In this document: piece after piece, positions 39,917 through 51,296 of the stretch
How the letters are laid out: every line of letters starts with the position of its first letter
Numbering within the stretch: the stretch's first letter is position 1
DNA from: Setoptus koraiensis
Lineage: Eukaryota; Arthropoda
Length of the DNA: 64,000 nucleotides
Assembly (NCBI GenBank): GCA_048013815.1
Contig: CM106586.1
Coordinates: 5,766,001 to 5,830,000 of the forward strand
Direction: 5' to 3'
Made by a program: the position numbers and the translations under genes
The notes under the pieces: model-generated
What the model was told of the DNA's origin: nothing
The model's input: the letters and a program-made list of their open reading frames with translations, nothing else
Databases searched by the model: none

Positions 39917-40614
39917 ACAACGGCCGAGCCAAAGTCTTTGTCCAGTTGCTGTTGTTGGCGGCCACCGGAGTTTGCCGGTGTCAGCTTCGGCGGTGTGGCC
40001 AGCAAACCATGCGATACGATACCGACAGACAGCGGCCGACAACAATGACTCTTATTGGACAGTGTTGGTTAGTTTGTTGCAAGCACGACATCGTCGCCAG
40101 CTTCACCACTGCTGACCATTGCTGATCACTTCTGGCGGCCAAACTGATAGAGTTCACCCGATCCAATGCACCCGCAAAGCGATCAGATGGATAAAAAACA
40201 GTAATGAGGCATCTGACATTAGTTGGCCGCCAACGAAACTGTGTCTCGCAACAACCACCAAAAGTGTTGTCCAGTCGCCATAGTGGCAGCGTGCTCATTA
40301 TTATGTAATCCAATCAGCATTGTACCCAGCGGGTAGTTGGCTCCAAGTTGACAAATGACACATAAGTGTCACCGGTGTCTGAGATGCTGTTTGGATGAAA
40401 ATTATTATTCGAGTATTGTCATTATACGCTAACGATACTAGTAAAATAGTATAAAAAGTATCGGCCATTGGAGTGGCGCCATCTTGTGATCACTATACGG
40501 GCGTGCATTTTAAATTGATTCAAAAAATAAAGAGCGCGAAAAAGTTTCACCATTGATAGTCACTTCTAACAGATCAGGTCATTTACAGAAACAACAATTA
40601 GACTCTAATTGTTG

Positions 40615-40620
40615 TTTATT
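40615..40620 (-). terminator. Candidate poly(A) signal of the serine protease
   Basis: AATAAA on the minus strand, about 130 bp downstream of the protease stop codon, a normal 3'UTR distance. Confidence 0.45.
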
Positions 40621-40746
40621 GTCTCTAGTAATTGTTTGTTAAATTATGCTTCCTCTGTCGCTGCTGTTATGTTACAACAACAACATATCGACACGATTTT
40701 ACATTGTTTTTCGTCTTTTGTTTGCTCTCTCTCTCTCTCCCTCTCT

Positions 40747-43389
40747 CTACGACACAACATAACGCTCTATCCAGGAGACATAAGACGAAACTCTTGAATA
40801 CAGTCCAGGTAACAGGGGCCTTGCGCAACCAATACCCGTACTGACCACTCCAACTACGACGTAATGACCATTGATTCTGCTCAATAACGGTCCGCCCGAG
40901 TCGCCGTGACAAGCGTCCTTGCCTCCGTTTCTGAAGCCCGCACAAATAATCCTATCGTCTATGGGCATATCTCTACCTGCTTGCCTGAACCAATTCTGGC
41001 ACACCTTGTTATCTATTATGGTAAGACGAACTTTTTGCAGGTCGTTGCTAAAGTCTTCGCTTTTTTCACTTAATTTACCCCAACCAATAACAACGGCATC
41101 GTGTCCGGCAAAATTGCCCGATTCTTTTGAGGGAAAACAAACTGGCCACGCGTGATCATTCCATATTATGTCCTGTTTCAATCTTAATAAAGCTATATCA
41201 GCATTATTAGTGTTGGCAGATGATTTTGTTTGTGACATTGTCATATGATCATAACGACTAAAGTCCTCGTGTATAATTATCTGATCCACTGGATAATCTC
41301 TCACCAAGTGATTGTACAAACTGTTTGATTTCAATAGATTATGTCCACCAACTCTAACTATCAAATTGTTTACTAATTGACTTCTGACGCAATGAGCTGC
41401 AGTCAATATCCATTTTCTACCAACTATCACACCACCGCAATGATGATTGCCGTGTCGCTGAATGCTCACTGCCCAAGGAAATTCCCCTTCGTAAGTATTG
41501 TTACCACCAACTATTTTAGATTCACGAGTCACCTGTTGACGACCACAACTATAATTAGTGTTGTTCATGAAATTTATGTAAGACGACGATGATGATGACG
41601 ACGATTGTTGCTGCTGCTGTTGTTGCTGTTGCTGGTTGTTGTTGTTGCCGTTGTTGCCTGATTGGACATTAGAGCCACCACTAATTAATTGCTGGTATTT
41701 ACTATTATTACCATTGTTGTTGTTATCATTACTGGCGCTATTTATCGATGCCGAGCTAGCGCCGCTATGCTGACCAGAGACAGTTGATTGACCACCATTC
41801 AATTGCGATTGCGATGAAAGATCATTGCTACCGCTGTGGCTACTCTGGCTACTGCCCGGCTTTGAAATCTCATTAATACTATTCAGTGACGATTGTGACA
41901 CTGGCTTGTTGTTATTATTATTGCTAGTTATTTGATTATTGTTGTGAATGTAATTAAGACTGTGACTATTGTAGATACTATTAGTGTTAATTGGCAAGCC
42001 ATATTTGCCACTATTCTGACTATAATGTCGCGGATAATAGCTGGTTGCAGAACTATTCAACAGTGACTGTTGTTTGTCTAATTTAGCTAAATGAACATTT
42101 GTGTCATTTGATGACTGCTGATTGGCTATCGAGGTGTTGTTATTGGATTTCGTTGATGACAATGAGGGAAAGTGACTAGTGCCGGATGATGCTATCAAAT
42201 ACTGAACTCCTTTGCCTGGTAGCAACTTAAGAATGGCTGGCGTCTTGGCGCTCTCCAAATCAACATCATCACTATTAAAATGCTGGCTAATGTCTGTTGG
42301 CTTATTATTGTCTACAGGTTGCTGTTTGGCCGCCGTTGTGTGTGCCTCAATCTCCAAATCAAAACCATCGATAGATCCTGTGTCAATATTAGATAAAGAA
42401 GAAGAGCTGGCCAGATTTGTTGTTGTTGTTATTGTTGATGATGTGGGCGCTAAATGTGTCAGTTGTGATATTAACTTTTCAGCCGTTTCAACCATAAGAT
42501 TATCAGAGCCTGTCACATCTGTCAGACCTGTCAGATGATGCGATTTGTCCACTATGGCCAATTGTTGCTGCTGCTGTTTCTTCATCTCATTATTTAATCT
42601 CAATATGCTGCTAGTATTTTGAGCATTGATATGATTTGTTGCCAATTGTTGTTGTTGTTGTTGCTGCTGCTGCTGTTGCTGATGTTGTTGTATCCTCTGT
42701 ATAGAAGAATGCGCATGATCGCCAGATATAAATTGTTGGTGATTGTTATTCACCACTTTATGTTGAAAAATTGCATTGTTATTGGAATGCAATGCGCCAC
42801 TGTTGGCGTCTTGTTTGGCTTTGTTGTGGTCAACAATTGCCACTGTATCACTACTGCTACTACTGCTGTTTGAATCGATAGAAGATTTGACCTGTGAATT
42901 ATCATCTTCGTTTGCGTCATTTGAGAATTCGCGGCTAAACTTGGACAGCGGATGCGGAGTTCTTTGTAATCTAGTAGTAGTAGTCGGTTGCGACGAAGAC
43001 GACGAAGACGACGATGACGACGACGACGACGACAACCTATCATTGATGTTTGCTTCTAATGTGTCTAACCTATCTTTGGACAGGGCGCCCAAATTGTTCT
43101 CACCTAATTGCTGCGACCTGTTGATTGTGTCTCGAGAGGCGTTCGCTGCTGATGCTGCTCCCGTTATTGTTAATTTTATTGGTGGACTAGTGTTATCACT
43201 TATAACTGATGGTGGCGACGGTGTTACTATCATCATATCTATATCTAGTGCCATGGCAGACGATGGTAACAAACATTGATGATTAATATAGTCTATGTCA
43301 ATTAGAAGTAACATTGAGCAAAATATGATTATCATCAAATAATTGTATCCAATAATAATAAAATTGCCTGATGTCATTACCAATGACAT
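40747..43389 (-). CDS. Trypsin-like serine protease with long Q/S/N-rich N-terminal stalk
   Basis: A single 880-codon frame. The C-terminal 255 residues (about 626-880) are an S1 peptidase: activation site SK/IVGG, catalytic His about 666 (LTAAHC), Asp about 731 (NNADIALL) and Ser about 831 (GDSGGPL). Asp about 825, six residues before the Ser, predicts trypsin-like cleavage after Arg/Lys. A Cys just before the activation site (NYSCGRQQ) can pair with the one in WPVCFPS, so the activated enzyme would stay two-chain. The N-terminus has a hydrophobic segment (IIIGYNYLMIIIFCSMLLLI, about 11-30), acting as signal peptide or type II anchor. The 590 residues between are disordered, with poly-Gln, poly-Ser and poly-Asn runs and no clip, CUB, LDL-A or SEA domain that I can see. 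Two Met codons (residues 1 and 5) could start it. Role is probably extracellular proteolysis at the cell surface, as in stubble-like proteases; this is an inference. Confidence 0.88.
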   Translation of the reverse strand: MSLVMTSGNFIIIGYNYLMIIIFCSMLLLIDIDYINHQCLLPSSAMALDIDMMIVTPSPPSVISDNTSPPIKLTITGAASAANASRDTINRSQQLGENNLGALSKDRLDTLEANINDRLSSSSSSSSSSSSSSQPTTTTRLQRTPHPLSKFSREFSNDANEDDNSQVKSSIDSNSSSSSSDTVAIVDHNKAKQDANSGALHSNNNAIFQHKVVNNNHQQFISGDHAHSSIQRIQQHQQQQQQQQQQQQLATNHINAQNTSSILRLNNEMKKQQQQQLAIVDKSHHLTGLTDVTGSDNLMVETAEKLISQLTHLAPTSSTITTTTNLASSSSLSNIDTGSIDGFDLEIEAHTTAAKQQPVDNNKPTDISQHFNSDDVDLESAKTPAILKLLPGKGVQYLIASSGTSHFPSLSSTKSNNNTSIANQQSSNDTNVHLAKLDKQQSLLNSSATSYYPRHYSQNSGKYGLPINTNSIYNSHSLNYIHNNNQITSNNNNNKPVSQSSLNSINEISKPGSSQSSHSGSNDLSSQSQLNGGQSTVSGQHSGASSASINSASNDNNNNGNNSKYQQLISGGSNVQSGNNGNNNNQQQQQQQQQQSSSSSSSSYINFMNNTNYSCGRQQVTRESKIVGGNNTYEGEFPWAVSIQRHGNHHCGGVIVGRKWILTAAHCVRSQLVNNLIVRVGGHNLLKSNSLYNHLVRDYPVDQIIIHEDFSRYDHMTMSQTKSSANTNNADIALLRLKQDIIWNDHAWPVCFPSKESGNFAGHDAVVIGWGKLSEKSEDFSNDLQKVRLTIIDNKVCQNWFRQAGRDMPIDDRIICAGFRNGGKDACHGDSGGPLLSRINGHYVVVGVVSTGIGCARPLLPGLYSRVSSYVSWIERYVVS

Positions 43390-46227
43390 GATTTGGAAAT
43401 GGTTGTAATAATTGTTAATATTATTATATTGCTATTATTAGTAAGTTTAGATGCCAAGTTTGTGAAGTAGTTGATAGATAATGATGTTTCAACTGTATTG
43501 TTGTGTCTGAAGCAATAGAAGCCTGACAATAACGATGAGCAATTTGCCTTAATTTTGTCTTGGTCAATAACAATGATATTATTGTAATTAAATGGTGGTC
43601 TAAATAGTTGCAGTTGTTTGTATTTGACACGCAGCATCTTCACGCCTGATCTCACTTGGATCTTATCAATCGAAACTTGATTGCACGAGCAGCAATAGCG
43701 GCACCAGCAACTAGAGTATCAATTATTTTAGGATTCATCAAGAATGAAATGGTTTATACTACACATTACTATTATACAACTGAATGTGTCTACCACTGAG
43801 TTGATTATGTGAAACTGTCAATTAGAATGCTTGTGCAATGTATAAAAATTTGGCTCGATGAGTAATTGTTGTTGTCGCTGTTGTTGGTTGTGCAACTCTT
43901 TCGTTTACTCAATCACTAGGGCACTGGGGCATTCTCTATGTCTCTGATGTTAGATTGACTGACCAAATATTTATTCGCTCACAATTGTCAGTAGCTGTAG
44001 TTGTTGATTCTGTTATATGAAAGTGACCGATGGTCAATGACCGGTGAATGAAACTCACGCTCTGTCACATACAAAACTAGAAACCATGCGCACACTTTTT
44101 TTTATCGTGACTGAAGAGTTAGATTGATCTGTTGGATGCTTTTATATAAAATCTGCTCTAATTTCTCTTTCTCTCCCTCTCTTTGTGAGCATATGTGTGT
44201 TCTATTCCAACGGAGTGTGTGTGTGTGTGTCGGTATGTTTAATCTGGCTGATCAGATTGGTAGTGTATTTGACACATAGCGACTGTTTGAAAGAATTGAG
44301 CACACACACACACACACACACATACTCACATTACGACCAACAACAACACAACAGTTATTACGCAATGACAATGTTAGTCACCGACAATTGCTTGTGTCAA
44401 ATGCCGGGCTTTATTTATCGATTTCGACAGTAGTCTCTCATCCAAATAGTTGCCAAAAGCCAGTAAGTAAGTTGTCGATTAGGACACAATTGCCTAGTCA
44501 TCTTATATTAACGATACAATCCATCGATATTATGATAACTGACAGGGGGAGGGGACAGGTCCGTTTTTTCATGAATGGATGAGCAACAGATACGAAAGTT
44601 TCAAGGCGGGACCAGAGTCGATGAGTCTTTGTTTCTCGTAAATATACTCTTACTCTTAATCTAATCGGAAAAGTCAAACTAAACGAGAGTGGATCAGCAA
44701 ACTGATAAAACAACTCACTGAACATACTATGAATATATAAACAATTTTCCTTAATTGTAAAATATTAATCTCCTCTCTTTCTGCGATGAGGATAACAAGA
44801 CTCATGCCCTCCATGGTGATGGACACACAATCAGTCGAATCTAAAGTGAATATTCACGATGGCGAAGCTTTCTCCCTCTCTCTCTCTCATCGACGATCAA
44901 TCAGTAATTTGACAAGCCGCAATAAATCCATGATCGCAGCTAGCTGCGGTTCTAATTATAAACATCGACCACTTTGGAGCATTTGGCTAGTCAGTTAGTG
45001 CACTAACTAGGTCATCAGGTCTCCCTATTGAATTGATTATTGAAACATATAAACATTCCGTGAAAATCAGTGGGCGGCATTCATGTTGCTTAATGTTCAA
45101 CTAATTAGCTAGATGGAGCGAGATCTTTTACACTTTTTGCGCTAGAGATCCACGCAAACATTCACAAAACAACAACGACATAGCTGCTTTAGTTCACTGT
45201 GATTCATTCATCGTAATCGATAAAAAACCAATCTACTGTTCTGTTTATTGCCAGTAGCTTAATGATCATGAAGAACTCAACTCATAGCTGTATGACGATG
45301 AGTGGTTCTATTGTTTGCAACTCTGATATGATGATGACTTCATGACTAACATTGAGTGGTCGCTTTGATGGTGAAAGCTGACTAGGTATATAAGCTTTCA
45401 CTAGTTTGGCTCTTTCATACCTGGATAGGCAGCAGCAGCAGTAACAGCAACAAGCTGAAGTCAATAGTCCACTAAACTAGTGACTTTCACACTAGAAAAA
45501 TCTCGCTTCGCACTCGCTTGATTGCTGACCTTTACACAGAAGCTTCTCTGATGCATTGATTTCGGGTCCAATACTGAGATATAAACGAGAATGATACAGA
45601 TAGATAGCGTGCAAATTGGTGTATTGTAACACATCACCTTGTCATACTGTTTTTCATTTCTCATTACAAACAAAATCAAAGAGAGAAAAATATCACCATC
45701 ATTGAGGTGAGTACAAGGTTTAATGAACTTTCTCTTTTAGATGAGAATCGATAATTTTCCCTGTTGTACAATCTCCTAGTTCGATGAACCCTTGGCAAGT
45801 CTAAAATCTCATCAGCTTCAAATGCTATTAGCAACGGTAGCTGTATAGAAAATTTATTTTACTTTTCTCCATCATTCGCTCCAGGTAGAATACTATTGGT
45901 AGCTGTCGTTGCTGATCAGTTATATCATACACATTTTACTTCTTTCATATCATTGTCATAATGGAGAAAAATTCTAACCCGTCATCTGTTTAAATTTGAT
46001 ACGTCCGGGATAATAATAAGGTGTAATTAAATTTTATGTCGTAAGCTTTGAATTAACTGCTTGTTTTTCTAAGCAATCCAACAAAATTTCGCTTTGTTGT
46101 GCATAGAGATAGAGCTTTCGGATTCCTGGTTGAGGTTTAAAAATTGGATGACTAATCCGGAATTAGAACTCGCATATGCTCTCTTCCTGAATTGAATTTA
46201 CTGCTGTTTAATTTTATGATCTACATA
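43390..46227. other. Intergenic region with GT/CA tracts
   Basis: About 2.8 kb between the protease start and the GALE stop. It holds a (GT)n at 44215-44230 and a (CA)n at 44301-44322, plus a CT-rich stretch near 44876-44888. It should carry the protease promoter. Nothing coding is supported. Confidence 0.5.
44215..44322. repeat. Facing (GT)n and (CA)n tracts
   Basis: A GT run at 44215-44230 and a CA run at 44301-44322 lie 70 bp apart on the same strand, so they are inverted with respect to each other and could fold into a hairpin. Confidence 0.85.
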
Positions 46228-47373
46228 TTATACAATTCTATCCTTTGTCATGGTTTTGTAACCATCCGGATACTGACTTTGCCATTTATATGTATCACGA
46301 CACATATCATGAATATTGTACTTGGCCACCCAGCCTAGTTCTGTTGTGGCCTTTGATACATCGCTATAAACTGAATCGATATCACCAAAGCGTCTACCAA
46401 CAATTTCATAAGGAATTCTGACGCCAGTAGCCTCTTCAAAAGCTCTAACCATTTGTAGCACCGAGGTACCATGTCCAGTTCCTAGATTATATATTTGCCA
46501 GCCTCTATTGTTTTTCTCATTGAGCTCAAACAATTTCTCTATAGCTTTGACGTGTCCATCAGCTAAGTCCATGATGTGAATATAGTCTCTAATGCCTGTC
46601 CCGTCAATTGTTTCGAAATCGCCACCGTATACCAGCAGTTTGTCTCTTTTTTTAATTGCTACCTGCGATATATAAGGCATAAGATTATTGGGAATTCCTT
46701 GTGACATTTCACCGATGTGACCCGATTGGTGTGCCCCAACAGGATTGAAATATCTAAGAGCGATGACGTTCCAAGAGGATACGCCTTGATTGCTGCTATG
46801 CTTGCAGAGATCTTCCAGTATCTGTTCGACAATAAACTTTGTCCTACCATATGGATTTGTGAGATTCTTCCCGGCAACATGAGTTTCATCTATCGGCAAC
46901 TGGTTAGGTGGTCCATAAACAGTTGCTGACGAGCTGAATATCAAATTCTTGCAGCCAAATTTTTCCATTGTATTGAACAAATTAATAGAGCCAGAGACAT
47001 TGTTACTGAAATAACTTAATGGTTTCTTGCAGCTTTCGCCAATAGATTTAAGAGCTGCTAAATGTATGACGGCTTGTATTCTGTGTTCTAAGAAGACTTC
47101 ATCAAGTAGATGCGCGTCCTCGAGGAGATTCAACTTGTAGAATGCCCTAATTTTAGAATTGGCTATTAGCTCCACTCTCCTTAAACTCTCTGGCAGACAT
47201 TGTTTATTACCATTAATATCCTCTTCTGGACAGTAAGTATTGCAGCAATTGTCCAGTACAATAACTTCAAATTTATGGCCATTAGATCCCTGGAGAAGCT
47301 GTAGAACACAATGAGATCCTATGTAACCAGCACCACCTGTAACCAAAACAGTGATATGTTTCTCTTTAGTCAT
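46228..47373 (-). CDS. GALE: UDP-glucose 4-epimerase
   Basis: Interconverts UDP-glucose and UDP-galactose (Leloir pathway, and UDP-GlcNAc/UDP-GalNAc in animals) in the cytosol with bound NAD. A single-exon 381-residue short-chain dehydrogenase/reductase. It shows the Rossmann GGAGYIGSH at 13-21, the SSSATVYG block (147-154) with the catalytic Thr/Ser, and the YxxxK pair Tyr175/Lys179 in NPYGRTKF. Later family blocks are also seen: GTGIRDYIHIMDLADGH, YNLGTGHGTSVLQMV and the UDP-binding region RRFGDIDSVYSD. The C-terminus (MCRDTYKWQSQYPDGY) matches the usual end. It is about 30 residues longer than the human enzyme (348), mostly from insertions early in the protein and a short C-terminal extension. 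The start at 47373 is the only one that leaves the nucleotide-binding strand intact. Confidence 0.97.
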   Translation of the reverse strand: MTKEKHITVLVTGGAGYIGSHCVLQLLQGSNGHKFEVIVLDNCCNTYCPEEDINGNKQCLPESLRRVELIANSKIRAFYKLNLLEDAHLLDEVFLEHRIQAVIHLAALKSIGESCKKPLSYFSNNVSGSINLFNTMEKFGCKNLIFSSSATVYGPPNQLPIDETHVAGKNLTNPYGRTKFIVEQILEDLCKHSSNQGVSSWNVIALRYFNPVGAHQSGHIGEMSQGIPNNLMPYISQVAIKKRDKLLVYGGDFETIDGTGIRDYIHIMDLADGHVKAIEKLFELNEKNNRGWQIYNLGTGHGTSVLQMVRAFEEATGVRIPYEIVGRRFGDIDSVYSDVSKATTELGWVAKYNIHDMCRDTYKWQSQYPDGYKTMTKDRIV

Positions 47374-50300
47374 TATTGCAGCGATTTGTCGTCTTGTTGC
47401 TGATGATGAATTTCTGTAAAATTGTTGTTATGCAGATAAAACATGAAAATTTTGTTGATTAGCAGCTATTTGGTACTTCATATATGGTGCACAACTGTTT
47501 AGAATAACCGCAATCGGATTTAGTTCAATTTATAATGCTGTTGCTTTAAGTTATCATCGCCGCCAAAATCTACACTATCGTTTCTATTTATTCAGCCAGT
47601 TGGAATAATATCGTAATAAAGGTAACAACATGTAGAGAGTTCGAGAGAGTATAGTATGATGCTTGTTTGATTGATTCCCGTTTATACTTACTAAATATTT
47701 GTAATATAAGCCACAATATGGCTCGCTCAGAATGTTTGAGATCAATCATCTAGAATTGAATAGCACGCAGTTTCAATTACAGCCTACCATTAAAATAGCT
47801 ACTGACATTGACATTGAATTGGTTTGTTTTGTTCGGATTATGATGAGTTGAATGATATTTAGCTAAATGGATTTAGATGGATCTTTCACGCTTAGTTCCA
47901 TTGATGGTGAAATGGGGGGTCCACAAATATTGGCTTACTTTAAGGTTGCTTTTCGTTATTCCATGGAGGGTAAAAAGTTGAGATCAATGGTTCCAAAGCA
48001 GTTATAATGTGATTATTATTTATCTCTATGACATTCTCATCATATTCAGTAAACAATAATAACTATAATAGAGAAGAGTGACGTGTGATAAGTCACTAAA
48101 CTGCTACTACTAACAGTGGTATCGACGACGGGCGATTTGAAATGTGATAGTTGTGTATCTACTAAAACCGCAGATATATGGATAAGGATGACGAAATACA
48201 ATTGAACTCGTTTTCACTGCAAGTATCTCATCTCTGTATATTATCTATATCCCTCTCTTTCTTTGGGCGGGTTAGATGTGGCCTTCGACGTAATAGATTG
48301 ATCCATAAAGCTGTATAGTCCTTACAAAAACAACGATGATGCTGGCATGAGATGAACAATAATGACTGACAATGATTCAGATTATCCACTGCTATAATTA
48401 TTATCGTATTCTTTTATGTATGCGCTAATCTAAGTTGGATTTGTCTACATTTAATGAGTATTGCGTCCTGGTAATGACAATAAATTGATTAGAATGAACA
48501 AAAATGAATATGAAACGGTAAAATAAATAATATTTCTCAGTATACTTTGGAGCGGACAGGTAGACAGCGTGATGCATGACTCATGTAACATGAGACCAGA
48601 ACATATGATCGTCAATGTGCCGAATCGGCATTGTCAATGCTACGGATAGATGCGCGCATTCTTCTTCCCCTCCGGCGTGCAACCAATGAGTCTAGAATAG
48701 GTGCACGTGGTGCTAGCTCGACAAAAGTACACTAGTGTTTATATTCTTTGTATTACAAAGTTTGTATGATACTTTTGGTGTGTGAGGTATCTCCGGAACG
48801 GAACATCTTGTTGCTGCTCATTTGTGCTGTCCGAAAAATGAGAAAAATCAAAGAAGACGGTAAGAAAGATCGAGGACCAACAACGACCAGTTCAAATGAA
48901 AGCCGGATGAAAGAAAATCATTTGTCACGAGTCACGGCGTATGCAAGTACATTGTGCCCTGTAGATGCACGCCTGCCAATCAAGCTTGCCAGTTTGATCG
49001 TATCAGTATTCTTCAAAAAGTTTGTCAGTTGAATAGTTCACATCGAGTGCAAAGCGAGAGTGGTGCCGTCTTACAATTTGCCAGTTTGTCTTAATTGATC
49101 ACGCTAGAGCAGCAGCCAACACGATGGCGCAATCAGAACAGTCTCATCTTGATCATCATCTGACAATGTATTGACATGTAGTATATCAGATCTGTATAAT
49201 GGTGATTGACTAACGTAATCATAAACTATTAACTAGACATCATTGTTGTTGGTCATGTGCATTGAGTGTTGAATGTATGAAATATTAAACCAATGCTATA
49301 TACTGTTTTTTGTTGTTGCCCCATTATTCAATAATACCAACCATCATTGTTGAGAAATAAAAATCCTCAATGCTTGAAGACATAACAAGATTCGGTGTGG
49401 GTGGCTTGAAGAAGAAAGTTGTCTTACGTAGATGATGGTAGGTGTGACACACTGGAGAGTATACTGGTGTCAGTGTTAGTTAAGTCATGAAAAGAGCGGT
49501 GTAACTACTCATTATTGCCCTACTATTAGTCAATTCGCTAAATTGTGATGATGTAATAGATACCAAAAACACATTGGATATAAATAAACGGTGCTTCTCT
49601 GGTGTCACGCCAGCCAATCTATTGATAGTTGCATTGGTATACAAATGGCGTTGTCCTATCATAGGACTCTCTCCTGGCATTTTACTAGACAAATAGACAC
49701 ACTACCGTGTGCAATTTTTCCACATGTCAATAGCTTACAACTTGTTAGTTCAACGCACTTACGCTTGAGGCGCTTAGTCTGCTTCGAATCACACCATCAT
49801 TGATGGAGTGTCTCGCTTTAAGTTTTTTTACTTTGTGATTTCTTCAATTTTATCACTGCAGTCTCTTTTTACATGTGTATAAGTGCAAGTGCAACAGTAG
49901 GAGTGATTTTCTTTTTGCGAATGAAAGCGAAAGCTCTCAGCGCCCTCAGACAAGACTGGAGAAAACTATACGCTACTGTTATGTGGGAAGGCGACACACG
50001 TGTACTCGTATTATTGGTAGTGCGAGATTGCAAAGATTTCACCATCTTTCGTTTGCCGTTCGATTGTTTGACCAATGATAGATAGATATATTGATAGAGA
50101 TAAGATCAATGAAAATGGTTTCATCATTCAGTATTTGTACAGTGTGGGTGCGCGTCTGACTTGGCCCATGCTTTTTATCCAGCGAATGACTGCCATTGGC
50201 AAACGTGACTGCAACGTACTTGTTAATTGGACCCAGAGTGAGCGTGATTCCTGGAATAGAATCATGATATCACTCTGATACAGAATCAAGTGTGACTTTG

Positions 50301-51296
50301 TACCATTGCTAGCATCTCTCTGTGAATTCAAACTTGATATTTTATTGCGATTGCTCGCTACGCACCATGAGTTCATTTGTCAAGTAGACTGTGAATGAAT
50401 GGCTGACGAAATTTTAATTGTTTTCATCAAACAATGAACATTCGAAACCATGGACGGAGAGCTACTCTCTCCTTGTAACCAGACTATAGGCATAATGTCT
50501 CTAGAGAACTGTCGAATTCGAGAGGCGCGAGAACATCTCGAACGGCAACACGTTGATGTCTTCGTTTCCGGCCAGACATTATCAGCTGACGTTAGACGCA
50601 CGCAGCTAGACAAACAACATGTGTGTTTGTGAGTGTCGGTGCGTCACTAGTATCACAGTGATTTCGATCTCTTATCATCTGATCTTATGATGATCGATCG
50701 ATGGCTTGTTTGTGACAGATTTGTCTCATTAACCAATATATCTCAACTGAAATCTTATCTAGATAGTCAACGTAATGCAATGAATCTGAGGCGACGTAAC
50801 GAGAGGCTACACACTTATCCGGCACCACACGACCCATTAGATTGATAATGAGGACATTATCACATAATTATAAAAAAAAAATCAAATTTTACAATTGTTG
50901 AAACATTGTTGTTTGTGTGTGTGAGCAACGTACCATTGCTACCATTGCGTCTTACCACCAATAATCTGCAATCGCTTGACAACAAACATAAATTACAACA
51001 AAGTTACGAAAAAATTGCAAAGATTGTTTGTGGCGCCCTTGCGCTGTTGTGCCACACTCTCACAAAAGCACACACACACACACACACACGCACGCACGCC
51101 GCCTCAAATGCCGCATGCCGCAACGCCGCTCACTTTCACCACCACTATCGCCAACACATTGCATGTGTATGCAAACTGTATGGTGTGGTAATAGTTGTAT
51201 ACTATAGTTACATTATTATTATGAGATCCCTATTACCGAGTTAGGCATTTAAACAATTAATTAGATAGATATTACAATAGAGACATAGTTGCAGCC
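47374..51296. other. Intergenic region between divergent GALE and bZIP genes
   Basis: About 3.9 kb that must hold the promoters of both genes. It contains a (CA)n tract (51069-51089) and scattered AAT runs. Short frames near 48748-49032 and 49700-50632 look like chance. Confidence 0.5.
51069..51089. repeat. (CA)n microsatellite
   Basis: Ten CA units, running on into a cgcacgcacg stretch. Confidence 0.95.

Larger units (their letters stand above)
26136..40746. other. 14.6 kb gene desert
   Basis: The largest gene-free stretch, between the cadherin start and the 3' end of the serine protease. Frames are short, low-complexity and mutually overlapping. It contains AAT, CA/GT and CAA/GTT microsatellites, a GC-rich island near 27.4-28.1 kb, several short tandem repeats, a strong hairpin at 34361-34395, a perfect 24-bp palindrome at 39893-39916, and a striking density of GGCCA/TTGGC motifs, above all in 33.5-40.3 kb. 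It probably holds regulatory DNA and untranslated first exons of the cadherin gene; no RNA gene could be recognised. Confidence 0.6.

Noticed and set aside
42776-43279. 167-codon plus-strand frame with poly-Asp
   Set aside because: Antisense shadow of the poly-Ser part of the serine protease.
48748-49032. 94-codon plus-strand frame between GALE and the bZIP gene
   Set aside because: No domain and no neighbouring exon; hydrophobic start and basic centre could suggest a tiny gene but support is too thin.
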